NCBI RefSeq assembly: GCF_001457035.1 | Contig: NZ_KQ758618.1 | Coordinates: forward strand, 124,001 to 188,000 | Direction of reading: 5' to 3' | Length of the DNA stretch: 64,000 nucleotides | From: Fictibacillus enclensis | Lineage (GTDB): Bacteria; Bacillota; Bacilli; Bacillales; Fictibacillaceae | Part shown: positions 36,120 through 44,555 of the stretch, piece by piece | Layout of the letters: every line of letters starts with the position of its first letter | Numbering within the stretch: the first letter of the stretch is position 1 | Position numbers and translations under genes: made by a program | Notes under the pieces: generated by a model | The model's database searches: none | Told to the model about the DNA's origin: nothing | Seen by the model: the letters and a program-made list of their open reading frames with translations, nothing else

Positions 36120-36425
36120 ATGGGCAGTCATGAAAACCACGGTTCAGCCAAAACGTATATTCTCGGATTTTTGTTTTCGCTGCTTCTAACGGCCATTCCG
36201 CTGTGGCTCGTGATCCAGCACGTGATGAACAAAACGGCGCTGACCGTTTCAATATTGTTGATCGCCGTGCTTCAATTGATCATCCAATTCTTCTTTTTCA
36301 TGCACATCAGGGAGGGTGAGAAGCCAAGGTTTCATGTCATGGCACTCGTTCTCGGAGCGGTCATGGTGTTCACCATTGTCGCCGGATCCATCTGGATCAT
36401 GACCTTCAACTCTCAAGTTCACTAA
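36120..36425 (+). CDS. qoxD: QoxD, quinol oxidase subunit IV
   Basis: The 101-residue protein has three membrane helices in the bacterial subunit IV pattern, including LQLIIQFFFFMHIREGEKPR near 57-76. It closes the qoxABCD operon and starts right after the qoxC stop. Its last 20 bases overlap the 3' end of the convergent NERD gene, so no terminator separates them. Confidence 0.93.
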   Translation: MGSHENHGSAKTYILGFLFSLLLTAIPLWLVIQHVMNKTALTVSILLIAVLQLIIQFFFFMHIREGEKPRFHVMALVLGAVMVFTIVAGSIWIMTFNSQVH

Positions 36426-37374
36426 GGTGATAGACCGTCCCCTTGGTGGAGCCGGAGGTTGGGAGGTTTAGGGCGGTGAGGAGATTAGTAGTCGCTGTTC
36501 TTGAAGAAAGGTGGAGGAAGTCTCTGCATTGTTTATTATTGATCGTTTCTTGAAATAAGTAGTAATAGTCTTTTAAAGAGGGAATGTGGGCACTGTTTGA
36601 AGAGTGATAGCAGACATTGCAAATCCACTTTCCTCTTTTCCATTGCATGGGGATAGAGTTGCATTTTGGACAATAAACACCTTTGAGAAGGTCTGTGTGG
36701 GAAACAGCAAATCGAGTTTGAGGATTTATTGATTCGGGTGTGTGTTGTTGCAGGAAGTATTTTGTAAGCTTCTTTAGTTGTCTATTAGTTAGTACTTCTT
36801 TAAGATGGACACTGTCGAAGTGCTCAATATTTTTAGTGAGTACAGAACTCCTTGTGATAAATTTTCTTATGCTCGCACTGCTTTTAGTGTGTACAATCGT
36901 TCGTGGACTGCTGATCACAATTAGAGTTTCGATGGGAAGCTGAGGTAAATGCTTCTGTTCCAGCCACTGTGACAATTGCTCTCTTTGTCGTTGTATTTGT
37001 AAAACAGGGTCAGCAAATCCTTCTTCAACACCATCTTGAATGCGAATCAGTTGATGAAAGTTCTGATCAAACAATAGAGCTCCCGAGATATTCTTTACTT
37101 CAAGGATTAAGAAATAATAGCGTGTTAGAAGGAGAAGGTCAAGCTGAAAAAAGCCGTTGTTACCAGGAAGACGCAGATCATGGAAGATAAAGTGTTTTTT
37201 CAGAGGAAGATTCATTAAATAGTAGTCTAGAGAGAGTTCGCCCCGATAGCCTGCAAGGCGCTGAGCCAGTTCTTTTTCAAGTTGGGGGCGTTTGATATGG
37301 TTATGTGGCAGCCTGCGTGTTAATGCTTCCAATTTTTTAATAGTAGAAGGGACTAATAATGGTTTGACGATCAT
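36406..37374 (-). CDS. NERD-domain (nuclease-related) protein
   Basis: The 322-residue protein carries a NERD domain (about 45-160). The endonuclease-like core shows GELSLDYYL (Glu), FFQLDLLLLTRYYFLILEVKN (key D and ExK) typical of the PD-(D/E)xK fold. A four-cysteine zinc finger, CPKCNS...CNVCYH, lies near 240-260. NERD proteins are thought to process or bind DNA, but none of this type has a settled role. The ATG at 37374 is eight bases from AAGGAG; a longer in-frame extension runs through the upstream repeat array and is not believed. Confidence 0.8.
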   Translation of the reverse strand: MIVKPLLVPSTIKKLEALTRRLPHNHIKRPQLEKELAQRLAGYRGELSLDYYLMNLPLKKHFIFHDLRLPGNNGFFQLDLLLLTRYYFLILEVKNISGALLFDQNFHQLIRIQDGVEEGFADPVLQIQRQREQLSQWLEQKHLPQLPIETLIVISSPRTIVHTKSSASIRKFITRSSVLTKNIEHFDSVHLKEVLTNRQLKKLTKYFLQQHTPESINPQTRFAVSHTDLLKGVYCPKCNSIPMQWKRGKWICNVCYHSSNSAHIPSLKDYYYLFQETINNKQCRDFLHLSSRTATTNLLTALNLPTSGSTKGTVYHLSELES

Positions 37375-37457
37375 AGCAACACTCCTTTTCTCAAAGATTC
37401 CTCTTTTCTGTAGATAAATCCTGCTTAAAAAGAATCCAATGATAAGCCAAATTGGTG

Positions 37458-37545
37458 AATTGCACGAAATTTGTTTGGAATTGCACGAAAAACCAATTAA
37501 TTGCACGAAATGTAGGATTAATTGCACGAAACTCTGATTAATTGC
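37458..37545. repeat. Array of four AATTGCACGAAA repeats (20-21 bp period)
   Basis: Exact copies of AATTGCACGAAA start at 37458, 37479, 37499 and 37520, and a partial copy (AATTGC) starts at 37540. The period of 20-21 bases equals two helical turns, so all copies face the same side of the DNA. The array lies 85-170 bases before the NERD gene start, in its probable promoter region. It is not CRISPR-like, since the spacers are only 8-9 bases. Confidence 0.85.
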
Positions 37546-37598
37546 TTATTACTGGATTTTCACACAACTACCTCATCTCACTCACACCCCCAACAACC

Positions 37599-37638
37599 AA
37601 AAAAACTGTAAATCACCTCCGATAGCTTACAGTTTTTG
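37599..37638. terminator. Bidirectional terminator-like hairpin
   Basis: A perfect 11 bp stem AAAAACTGTAA / TTACAGTTTTT lies between the divergent NERD and M23 genes. Neither gene ends here, so it may close a short transcript from the repeat region or insulate the two promoters. Its minus-strand loop contains GGAGGTGAT. Confidence 0.65.
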
Positions 37639-37677
37639 TCCCATAACCGCGAACTTTGTAACATATTGAAATATAGA

Positions 37678-37721
37678 TGTAATATAACTGTCCAAAAAGT
37701 TCAGTTTGTTAATGATATAAT
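37678..37721 (+). promoter_or_regulatory. Promoter of the second M23 gene, with a WalR-like site
   Basis: TATAAT lies at 37716-37721. Upstream, TGTAAT-N5-TGTCCA (37678-37694) partly matches the WalR site TGTWAH-N5-TGTWAH, which controls cwlO and other wall hydrolases in B. subtilis. The second half has two mismatches, so this is tentative. Confidence 0.35.
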
Positions 37722-37774
37722 TACGGATGGGAATTAACGTGGGTTGTAGGAGTAAGGTTAAGGAGGAAATGTAA

Positions 37775-39079
37775 TTGAAGCAAAGAGTTTTAAAGGCTTT
37801 TTTATCACTTAGCATCGGCTTTAGCGTTTTTACATACACTTCAGCGCATGCGCAATCCTTAAGTGATATACATAAGAAACAAGCCGAAAATGACACGAAA
37901 AAGCAGAAAAAGAATGCAGAAATCAAGGAAGTTCAGGGACAACAGGATCAGGTGGTCCAGGAACTTGAAAAGATCGAATCAAATCTCGAGCAAACAAAGA
38001 AAGATATCGAGACGAAAAAAACAGAAATTGATGATACGAAAAAAGAGATTGATAGACTGAAAGATGAGATTGCCAAGATTCAAAAGCGAATTGAAGAGCG
38101 GGACGCGCTTTTGAAAGAGCGTGTACGTTCCATGTATGAGAGCGGAGGCGCTGTAAAGTACCTGGAAGTGGTTCTGGGTTCACAAAACTTTGGTGATTTT
38201 CTTGATCGATTGATCTCATTGAATATGATTGCTGAATCGGATAAAGCTCTTCTTGAAGAACAGAAGCGAGATAAAGCCAAAGTAGAAGAAAATAAAAAAG
38301 ATGTGGAACAAAAACTGGAATCACTCAATGCGAAGCTCCAGGAGCTTAATGGACTAAATGACAAGCTAAAAGCTCAAAAAGAGGCGAAAGACAGATTGTC
38401 TGCTTCCTTGAAGAAAAAAGAGACTCATCTTCATGAAGATGTGACAAGCATCGAAGAGAAGAATGACATTCTAGCGGCTCAGGAAAAAGCGATTAAAGAA
38501 GAAATCGCAAGAGCCAAGCGCGAAGCAGAACAGCGTAAGCGTGAAGAAGCTGCACGCAAAGCAGCAGCAGAAAAGGCCGCTCAAAAACAGGCAGCGGAAA
38601 AACGTGTGGCTGAAAAAGAAAACCGGCAGGCACCAGCACCGGCGCCTGCTCCAAAACAAAGCACGCCACATGTTTCAGCAAACTTCATCTGGCCTGCTAA
38701 TGGCTATGTTTCATCTCCGTTTGGAACACGTTTTGGAGGAAGTGACTTCCACCCTGGCATCGATATTGCAGAAGCAGGAGCCGGGAATCCAATCGTAGCA
38801 GCAGCTGATGGTACAGTGGCACGTTCTTACCTGTCTTCTTCTTACGGAAATTGTGTGTTTGTTTCATCCTACATTGACGGACAGCTTTACACTACCGTTT
38901 ATGCACATATGAGCGAGCGCATGGTCAGCACCGGACAAACTGTAAAACAAGGCCAGCGGCTTGGAACCATGGGGAATACTGGACACTCTACTGGTCAGCA
39001 TCTTCATTTCGAACTTCATAAAGGACAATGGAATTACGCGAAATCCAACGCGGTTAATCCAGTTCCATATTTGCATTAA
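37775..39079 (+). CDS. Coiled-coil M23 peptidase, paralogue of the FtsX-linked one
   Basis: The 434-residue secreted protein has a signal peptide (about 1-27, ending SAHA), a coiled coil (about 30-240), an Ala/Lys/Glu-rich and then Pro/Ala linker (about 240-300), and an M23 domain (about 310-430) with zinc ligands HPGID and HLHFE plus YAHM. The hinge segment SGGAVKYLEVVLGSQNFGDF is nearly identical to that of the ftsX-linked protein, so the two are duplicates. Start is TTG 37775 eight bases after AAGGAGG. It probably cuts peptide cross-links in the wall. Confidence 0.88.
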   Translation: MKQRVLKAFLSLSIGFSVFTYTSAHAQSLSDIHKKQAENDTKKQKKNAEIKEVQGQQDQVVQELEKIESNLEQTKKDIETKKTEIDDTKKEIDRLKDEIAKIQKRIEERDALLKERVRSMYESGGAVKYLEVVLGSQNFGDFLDRLISLNMIAESDKALLEEQKRDKAKVEENKKDVEQKLESLNAKLQELNGLNDKLKAQKEAKDRLSASLKKKETHLHEDVTSIEEKNDILAAQEKAIKEEIARAKREAEQRKREEAARKAAAEKAAQKQAAEKRVAEKENRQAPAPAPAPKQSTPHVSANFIWPANGYVSSPFGTRFGGSDFHPGIDIAEAGAGNPIVAAADGTVARSYLSSSYGNCVFVSSYIDGQLYTTVYAHMSERMVSTGQTVKQGQRLGTMGNTGHSTGQHLHFELHKGQWNYAKSNAVNPVPYLH

Positions 39080-39090
39080 TCCACAACACG

Positions 39091-39126
39091 AGGGAAGCAG
39101 GAGACAACTCCAGCTTCCCTTTTTTA
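39091..39126 (+). terminator. Terminator after the second M23 gene
   Basis: The 8 bp stem AGGGAAGC / GCTTCCCT is followed by T6. Confidence 0.8.
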
Positions 39127-39151
39127 ATCTGGTAAAAAAGAGGTGAGAAGG

Positions 39152-40195
39152 GTGAAGGTTGGTGAGGCAAGGAAAAATGGTGCCGAATGGACTAATAATT
39201 TTGCGGAGTCGAGCGATTGGGTGCTCGGTGCTTATTTTAGCGGCTCCACGATTGAAATGGACAATGATGAAAATCTCCCCGTGGGTTCGGATGTAGATAT
39301 TGTTGTGGTTACCACCCTCCAAGATCCGCCTATGAAACTCGGAAAATTTCTCTATAAAGAAACACTGCTGGAAGTGACCTATCTTTCGCAGGAACAGCTT
39401 TCTTCTCCGGAAAAGGTCCTCTCTTCGTATCATCTTGTGGGGAGTTTCCGGGTTGATACGATTTTTTATGACCCCGACAACGTTTTGCAAAACTTGCAGC
39501 GTGTGGTTTCGACAAAGTTTGCTCAAAAAAAGTGGGTGCTCACACGATGCGAGGATGCGAGAAAACGAGTGGAAACGGGTTTGAATTCTATCGGTTCTAA
39601 AGTGCCGTTGCACGAACAGGTGATGAGCTTTCTCTTTGGTTCAGGGGTAACGACTCACATTCTTTTGGTTGCCGCGCTCCGCAATCCGACCATCCGGCTT
39701 CGTTTGGTCAAAGCGAAAGAAGTACTTGAAAATTACCGTCTAGAGGGATTTTATGAGGAGTTACTCGAACTTTTGGGATACAGCCATTTCACTCCAAAAC
39801 GAGTGGAATATCATTTGAACAATCTCGAAAAAACATTCGATGTCACCGTTAATGAATCAAGGACACCCTTCTTTTTCAGTACAGATATTTCAAAGGACAG
39901 CCGGCCGATCGTAATGGAAGGGAGCAGGGAACTCATCAAAAAAGGCTTACACAGGGAAGCTTTCTTCTGGATTGCGGTAACATTTACACGCTGCCATACC
40001 ATTTTGGCAGCCGATGCCGATGCAGATACACAATCCTCGCATCTCCCTGCCTTTCACGAGTTACTGAACGAGCTTGGACTATCATCTCATACAGATATCA
40101 TAAAGAAGTCCCGGCAAGTCCTCGATTTTTTGCCAGGTGTTTGGGATACAGCCGAGAGGATCATTCACGAAAATCCTGAAATCATAGATAAGTAG
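39152..40195 (+). CDS. Nucleotidyltransferase-fold protein, unknown substrate
   Basis: The 347-residue protein begins with a polymerase-beta-like nucleotidyltransferase motif: AYFSGSTIEM (GS near residues 27-28) followed 20 residues later by GSDVDIVVV, whose two aspartates bind metal. The rest is helical and may form the substrate domain. It resembles aminoglycoside-type or streptomycin-type nucleotidyltransferase-like proteins, but I cannot assign resistance. GTG 39152 is eight bases after GAGG; a GTG at 39143 lies within the ribosome binding site. It stands alone. Confidence 0.65.
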   Translation: MKVGEARKNGAEWTNNFAESSDWVLGAYFSGSTIEMDNDENLPVGSDVDIVVVTTLQDPPMKLGKFLYKETLLEVTYLSQEQLSSPEKVLSSYHLVGSFRVDTIFYDPDNVLQNLQRVVSTKFAQKKWVLTRCEDARKRVETGLNSIGSKVPLHEQVMSFLFGSGVTTHILLVAALRNPTIRLRLVKAKEVLENYRLEGFYEELLELLGYSHFTPKRVEYHLNNLEKTFDVTVNESRTPFFFSTDISKDSRPIVMEGSRELIKKGLHREAFFWIAVTFTRCHTILAADADADTQSSHLPAFHELLNELGLSSHTDIIKKSRQVLDFLPGVWDTAERIIHENPEIIDK

Positions 40196-40494
40196 GCATG
40201 CCTTTTATTGTAAATCACTCGTTAGAGCGATATTTAAATCATTGAAATTTGTCTATACTGAGAATGGCTTTATTATTACGAGATTCAGAGTGGCGCCTTT
40301 GCGAGCTGCAGCTGTATTTCTTAGCCTGATCTCACTTATTCTATCTGCCAGAAAACGAAAATGATTGAAAAGATCCGCATACCAGGCGGATCTTTTTTTT
40401 ATATCACTCCGACCATAAGAGCAAGAATGAGGACGATTTACCGGGTTGGGGACTGTTAGAATAAGAGCAGAATAAGGAAGAGGTGAATGGCAAA
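40196..40494. other. Gap with an orphan terminator; possible small RNA
   Basis: There is no gene larger than a few codons. A strong terminator (40369-40400, AGATCCGC / GCGGATCT then T8) lies 170 bases after the upstream gene, and a TATACT box at 40254-40259 could start a transcript of about 130 bases ending there. No good -35 is visible. The promoter of the Ada-like gene must lie between 40400 and 40480. Confidence 0.35.
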
Positions 40495-41481
40495 ATGAAC
40501 ATGAAGCTTCAGGACCGGTATGATTATATTGAACCCGGTGATCCAAAGCATGAAGCATTGTATGAAAGGATGCTGAAAAAGGAGGAGATGTCAGAGTATT
40601 ATACCGGAGTAACAACGACAGGAATTGCCTGCCGTTTCGGGTGCAGTGCCGCTCCGCCTCAAAAGGATAACACGGTCTTCTCAAAAAGGCTGTTTGATCT
40701 CATTACTTTTGGCTTTCGTGAATGCAAGGTGTGCCGGCCTTTGACCTATGGGACGGAACGAGATGAGGTTGAAACGTTCGCTGAGCTGATCCTAAAGGCT
40801 GACCATCCGGAAAAATATTTAAAGCAGGTGTCTCCCGGGGATACATCATATCGTGCGGCGAAAAGGTGGTTTGAACAGAAACATGACGGTGACTTGCAGA
40901 AGTACATGTATGTTAAACGTGTGAACCATCTTTTAAAAAGTGAGAACAACCAGGACTCTGAATATACGAATATCATTACTTATCAAAGGTACTGGACGCC
41001 GATCGGAGTACTTATCGCCTGTTTTTATGAAGGAGAGTGCTGTCTGCTGGAATTTATGGACCGGCGTGCGCTTGAAACCGAACTTCTTTTTTTGAAGAGA
41101 AAGCTCAATGCCCATTTTAAAAAAAGAGCTGGCGGAGTAAGCCGGCAGCTGGGGAAAGAGCTGAAGGAGTATTTCACAGGCGAACGTCAAACGTTTACGG
41201 TTCCCGTTGCGAGCATCGGAACCGCTTTTCAGCTCCAAGCCTGGGATGCGTTGAAAGAAATTCCCTACGGGACCACACGCAGCTATAAAGGGCAGGCAGA
41301 GCATCTCGGACGTCCCACAGCCGTCCGGGCGGTTGCCAATGCGAACGGAAAGAATCGTATTTGTATCCTGATTCCGTGTCATCGGGTGATTGGGGACAAC
41401 GGAGATCTTAGAGGATATGCCGGGGGATTGGACAGGAAACAGTTTCTTCTTGAACTTGAAAAAAGCAAAGGCTTACAATAA
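40495..41481 (+). CDS. Ada-type protein: zinc-thiol domain plus methylguanine methyltransferase
   Basis: The 328-residue protein combines an N-terminal Ada zinc domain (about 30-90), with the four cysteines as CRFGC and CKVC, a short helical region with at most one degenerate AraC-like HTH (about 105-145), and a C-terminal O6-alkylguanine-DNA methyltransferase domain with the active cysteine in IPCHRVIG near 300. It should remove methyl groups from guanine by suicide transfer. In B. subtilis these functions are split between adaA and adaB. ATG 40495 is eight bases after GAGGTGA. The AdaA-like gene follows after 22 bases. Confidence 0.85.
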   Translation: MNMKLQDRYDYIEPGDPKHEALYERMLKKEEMSEYYTGVTTTGIACRFGCSAAPPQKDNTVFSKRLFDLITFGFRECKVCRPLTYGTERDEVETFAELILKADHPEKYLKQVSPGDTSYRAAKRWFEQKHDGDLQKYMYVKRVNHLLKSENNQDSEYTNIITYQRYWTPIGVLIACFYEGECCLLEFMDRRALETELLFLKRKLNAHFKKRAGGVSRQLGKELKEYFTGERQTFTVPVASIGTAFQLQAWDALKEIPYGTTRSYKGQAEHLGRPTAVRAVANANGKNRICILIPCHRVIGDNGDLRGYAGGLDRKQFLLELEKSKGLQ

Positions 41482-41503
41482 GAGGAAAAAGGGGGCAAAA
41501 GGG

Positions 41504-42061
41504 ATGGACAGTCTGTCATTTAATGAAATGTGGGAAAAAATTATGGCGTGTGACAGTTCCTATGATGGGTTATTTTATACGGCTGTTAAAACGACAAAAA
41601 TTTACTGCCGCCCTTCCTGCCGCTCTAGGAAACCGAAAAAGGTAAACGTAGAATTCTATGATACAAGGGCTGAAGCGATGAAAGCAGGATTTCGGGCGTG
41701 CAAAAGGTGCCAGCCGGATACCGGGCTCTCTCCGCAGGCTGAGCTTATCACCAGGGTGAAAGGCTATCTTGTCGATCACTTCAAAGAACCTCTCACCTTG
41801 CAGGACGTTGCCCAGCATGCGGGTGTCAGCCCGTTTTATCTGGAGCGGCAGTTTAAGGGATTGACAGGAGACACTCCCCGGACCTATTTGGAAAAGATCA
41901 GGCTGGATAAAGCGGTGTACCTGCTTACGCACACCTGTCTAACCAATCTCGAAATCTGCTATGAGGCAGGCTTTCAGAGTACTTCAAATTTCTATAAAGT
42001 CTTTCGAACAGCCCACAACTGTTCTCCAAGTGAGTTCAGGAGCATAAAAGAGGAAACATAA
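41504..42061 (+). CDS. adaA: AdaA-like methyl-responsive transcription activator
   Basis: The 185-residue protein has the Ada zinc-cysteine domain (about 1-80; CRPSC and CKRC hold zinc, the first cysteine takes a methyl from phosphotriesters) and a complete AraC-type double HTH (about 88-180, with LTLQDVAQHAGVSPFYLERQ). Methylation turns it into an activator of the ada operon. It is co-transcribed with the Ada/methyltransferase gene upstream, which carries a zinc domain of its own. The ATG at 41504 follows AGGGGGCAAAAGGG. Confidence 0.88.
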   Translation: MDSLSFNEMWEKIMACDSSYDGLFYTAVKTTKIYCRPSCRSRKPKKVNVEFYDTRAEAMKAGFRACKRCQPDTGLSPQAELITRVKGYLVDHFKEPLTLQDVAQHAGVSPFYLERQFKGLTGDTPRTYLEKIRLDKAVYLLTHTCLTNLEICYEAGFQSTSNFYKVFRTAHNCSPSEFRSIKEET

Positions 42062-42101
42062 AAAAACACTTTCAATGGGAGCGAAAGTGTTCTTTTTATT
42101 T
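42061..42101. terminator. Bidirectional terminator between adaA and citA
   Basis: A 9 bp stem AACACTTTC / GAAAGTGTT is flanked by A7 and a T-run. Confidence 0.8.
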
Positions 42102-42107
42102 TTTAAA

Positions 42108-43217
42108 TCAGTTCGTTTTTCCTGCTACACTGCGGTCAGGTCCTACATATACAGACTCCGGACGGAAGATCGTGTTGTCTTCGGCCTGCTCCAGCACATG
42201 TGCGCTCCATCCAACCATCCGGCTGGCGGTAAAGGTTGGGGTGAACAAATCAGGTTCCATCTGGATGGCTTTCATGATGGCGGCAGCATAAAATTCCACA
42301 TTGGTATACAATGAACGGCCGGGTTTGTATTCTTTTAGCAGTTCAACTGCCATCCGCTCGGTTTCCAAAGCCAGGTCGAGCCATGGATCTTCACCCGCCG
42401 TTTGCAGCAAGCGTTCTTTTAAGGCGAGGGCCCGAGGATCGTGGGTTTTGTAAACGCGATGGCCGAATCCCATCAATTTTTCTCCGCTTGTTAATTTGTG
42501 TCTAAGCACCTTTTCAATATCGTTTGCCTCGGAGATTTCATTAAGAAGATCAATCACGCCCGATGGAGCTCCGCCGTGAAGTGGTCCCTTCATGGTTCCG
42601 ATGGCGGATGTGGCTGCTGATACCAGATCAGATTCAGTGGAAGCTGTCACCCGCGCAGCAAAAGTAGAAGCGTTCATTCCGTGTTCCAGCGTCAGGATCA
42701 TATAGGCTTCAAGCGCGTCCGCATGGGCTTTTAAAGGAAGAGAACCATAAAGCATGTAAAGATAGTTTTCAACATGACTCAAGTCGGGATCAGGAGATAC
42801 CGGAGCGTTCCCTTCCAATGTGCGTTTGCGGTAAGCAATGATGGAAGGCACTTGTGCTGTCAATCGAATCGCTTGTCCAATGGTAGGCTTCCAGCTGTAA
42901 TCGACTGTGCCTTCAGAAGAGACCGCTGTTCGGAGCACGCTCATCATGTCCATGTTTTTCGGAAGCCCGTCAATGAGTTTTTTCATTTCTGAAGAAAGCA
43001 TGCGATGTTCGCTCAGTTCATTTTTTAAAGTGCAAAATTCATGGTCATCCGGCCATTTTCCGTACCATAAAAAATAGGCCGCTTTTTCAAAGGATGCTAT
43101 TTTCATCACTTCACTGATCTCGAGTCCTCTGTATAAGAGAATGCCATTCTTTCCGTCTACCGAACTGATGGAAGTCTCCACAGCGACAACCCCTTTTAGT
43201 CCTTTTGCTGCATTCAT
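42108..43217 (-). CDS. citA: CitA, citrate synthase (type with LysR partner)
   Basis: The 369-residue enzyme condenses oxaloacetate and acetyl-CoA. Catalytic residues are visible: the histidine of GPLHGGAPSG near 215, the histidine of GFGHRVYKTHDPRA near 254, and the aspartate of YTNVEFYAA region near 310 is replaced by the usual E/D position. Length and the GLEISEVMKIASFE start match B. subtilis CitA, the minor citrate synthase. The divergent LysR gene matches CitR, which represses citA, so the pair is conserved. AGGAGAGG precedes the ATG. Confidence 0.93.
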   Translation of the reverse strand: MNAAKGLKGVVAVETSISSVDGKNGILLYRGLEISEVMKIASFEKAAYFLWYGKWPDDHEFCTLKNELSEHRMLSSEMKKLIDGLPKNMDMMSVLRTAVSSEGTVDYSWKPTIGQAIRLTAQVPSIIAYRKRTLEGNAPVSPDPDLSHVENYLYMLYGSLPLKAHADALEAYMILTLEHGMNASTFAARVTASTESDLVSAATSAIGTMKGPLHGGAPSGVIDLLNEISEANDIEKVLRHKLTSGEKLMGFGHRVYKTHDPRALALKERLLQTAGEDPWLDLALETERMAVELLKEYKPGRSLYTNVEFYAAAIMKAIQMEPDLFTPTFTASRMVGWSAHVLEQAEDNTIFRPESVYVGPDRSVAGKTN

Positions 43218-43328
43218 TGTAAACCTCTCCTCCTTTTATTCTTTGATCCTATTGTATGATGGATATATAATTAAGAAAATTAAATCTTTCTAAATGAATT
43301 AATTAAGAAATATAATAAGGAGAAAATG
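43218..43328. promoter_or_regulatory. citA-citR divergent promoter region with LysR-type repeat
   Basis: An inverted repeat TTAAGAAA-N8-TTTCTAA (43271-43293) of the T-N11-A type, plus a further AATTAAGAAA copy at 43301-43310, suggest a CitR operator. It overlaps the AT-rich promoters of both genes. Confidence 0.5.
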
Positions 43329-44207
43329 ATGGAGTTTAACTGGCTTTATACATTCATAACCGCAGCTGAGACAGGGAATTTTAGAAAAACGGCAGAGCTG
43401 CTTTATATATCGCAGCCTTCGGTCACTGTTCATATTAAGCAGCTGGAAAATGATATCGGGGTGTTACTCTTTCATCGGGAGGGAAAGAAAGTTAAACTGA
43501 CGGAAGAGGGAAAACGATACTTGGATCATGCGAAAGAACTGATTGCTCTTTATGAAAACGGACTGGAGGATATGGCTACCTTCAGCCAGGGCTTCAGCAG
43601 CAAGCTGATTTTGGCCATTTCACCGCTTATTGCGGATACAATTTTGCCATTTGTGCTAAAACGTTACTTAAATCAACATCCGGAAACGGAAATAGAGGTT
43701 AAAATTATAGAGTCTGAGCAAATTGAACAAGCCGTTCTGAATGAAGAGGTGGATATCGGCTTGTCATGCCTGCCCACTGCCAATCCCGATCTGATCTGTG
43801 ATCTTCTCTATACAGACAGGGTGATGTTTGTTTGTGCACATGATGGAAGGGACTTGGAATCAGCACCGCCACTGGATGAAAAAGAGATTTTGGAATCTCA
43901 GTATCTGCTGACACACAATCATCCGGGCTATTGGGGAGCCTTAACCAAGAGTATTAAAACCCGGTATCCGGGAGTGCGAATGATGAGAGTATCACAGGTG
44001 CATATTACAAAAAGATTTATTGTGGAAGGACTTGGTGTTTCCTTTTTGCCTGCTTCAACAGTCAGGAGGGAATTGCTGGAGGGAAGGATGCTGGAGGTGG
44101 ACTGCCCCTCAATCCCGCTTCCCGAAGCTAACACCTATGCGCTCAGAAAATACGACCATCGAAAACAAAGGGAGTTCCTTTCCTTTGTAGCCGGCCACAG
44201 AATATAA
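43329..44207 (+). CDS. citR: CitR, LysR-type regulator of citA
   Basis: The 292-residue LysR regulator has a winged HTH at 1-65 ([20 protein letters not shown] start, [13 protein letters not shown] recognition helix) and a two-lobe effector domain (about 90-290). It is close to B. subtilis CitR over the whole length, including LTHNHPGYW and [16 protein letters not shown]. It represses citA. The ATG at 43329 is preferred to the adjacent ATG 43326 by spacing from AAGGAG. A cytochrome c gene follows 19 bases after its stop. Confidence 0.92.
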   Translation: MEFNWLYTFITAAETGNFRKTAELLYISQPSVTVHIKQLENDIGVLLFHREGKKVKLTEEGKRYLDHAKELIALYENGLEDMATFSQGFSSKLILAISPLIADTILPFVLKRYLNQHPETEIEVKIIESEQIEQAVLNEEVDIGLSCLPTANPDLICDLLYTDRVMFVCAHDGRDLESAPPLDEKEILESQYLLTHNHPGYWGALTKSIKTRYPGVRMMRVSQVHITKRFIVEGLGVSFLPASTVRRELLEGRMLEVDCPSIPLPEANTYALRKYDHRKQREFLSFVAGHRI

Positions 44208-44226
44208 AAAGGAGAGAAAACCAGAT

Positions 44227-44550
44227 ATGAAAAAGAAACTCGCGATGTTCAGTTTGGCGATGCTTCTACTTGCCGCATGCTCGTCCAACAATGCCGGCGA
44301 AAAGAAAAAGTATCATGAAGGACAAAATATGGAGGCGGCTGAGAGCGTCTATAAGCAAAATTGTGCCTCCTGCCATGGCAACAATTTGGAAGGCGGAACA
44401 GGTCCGTCCCTGGAGAAAATCGGAAGTAAATATTCCGAAAAAGAGATCATGAGCGTCATTCTGAGAGGAAGAAACGGCATGCCCGCAGGGATTTTAACCG
44501 GTGGGGACGCGAGGCTTGTTGCCGAATGGCTGAAAAAGGAGCATAAATAG
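44227..44550 (+). CDS. cccB: Lipoprotein cytochrome c551, CccB-like
   Basis: The 107-residue protein has a lipoprotein signal peptide with lipobox LLAAC (Cys near 18), a heme-binding CASCH motif near 49-53 and a methionine ligand in GRNGMPAG near 85. It resembles B. subtilis CccB, the membrane-anchored cytochrome c that feeds the caa3 oxidase. In B. subtilis cccB lies between yvjA and ftsE; here it is behind citR, probably in the same transcript. AAGGAGAG precedes the ATG. Confidence 0.88.
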   Translation: MKKKLAMFSLAMLLLAACSSNNAGEKKKYHEGQNMEAAESVYKQNCASCHGNNLEGGTGPSLEKIGSKYSEKEIMSVILRGRNGMPAGILTGGDARLVAEWLKKEHK

Positions 44551-44555
44551 GTTTT

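Noticed and set aside
37375-37527. N-terminal extension of the NERD protein by 51 codons
   Set aside because: It would pass through the repeat array, has no ribosome binding site and gives a poor translation; ATG 37374 has AAGGAG at the right distance.
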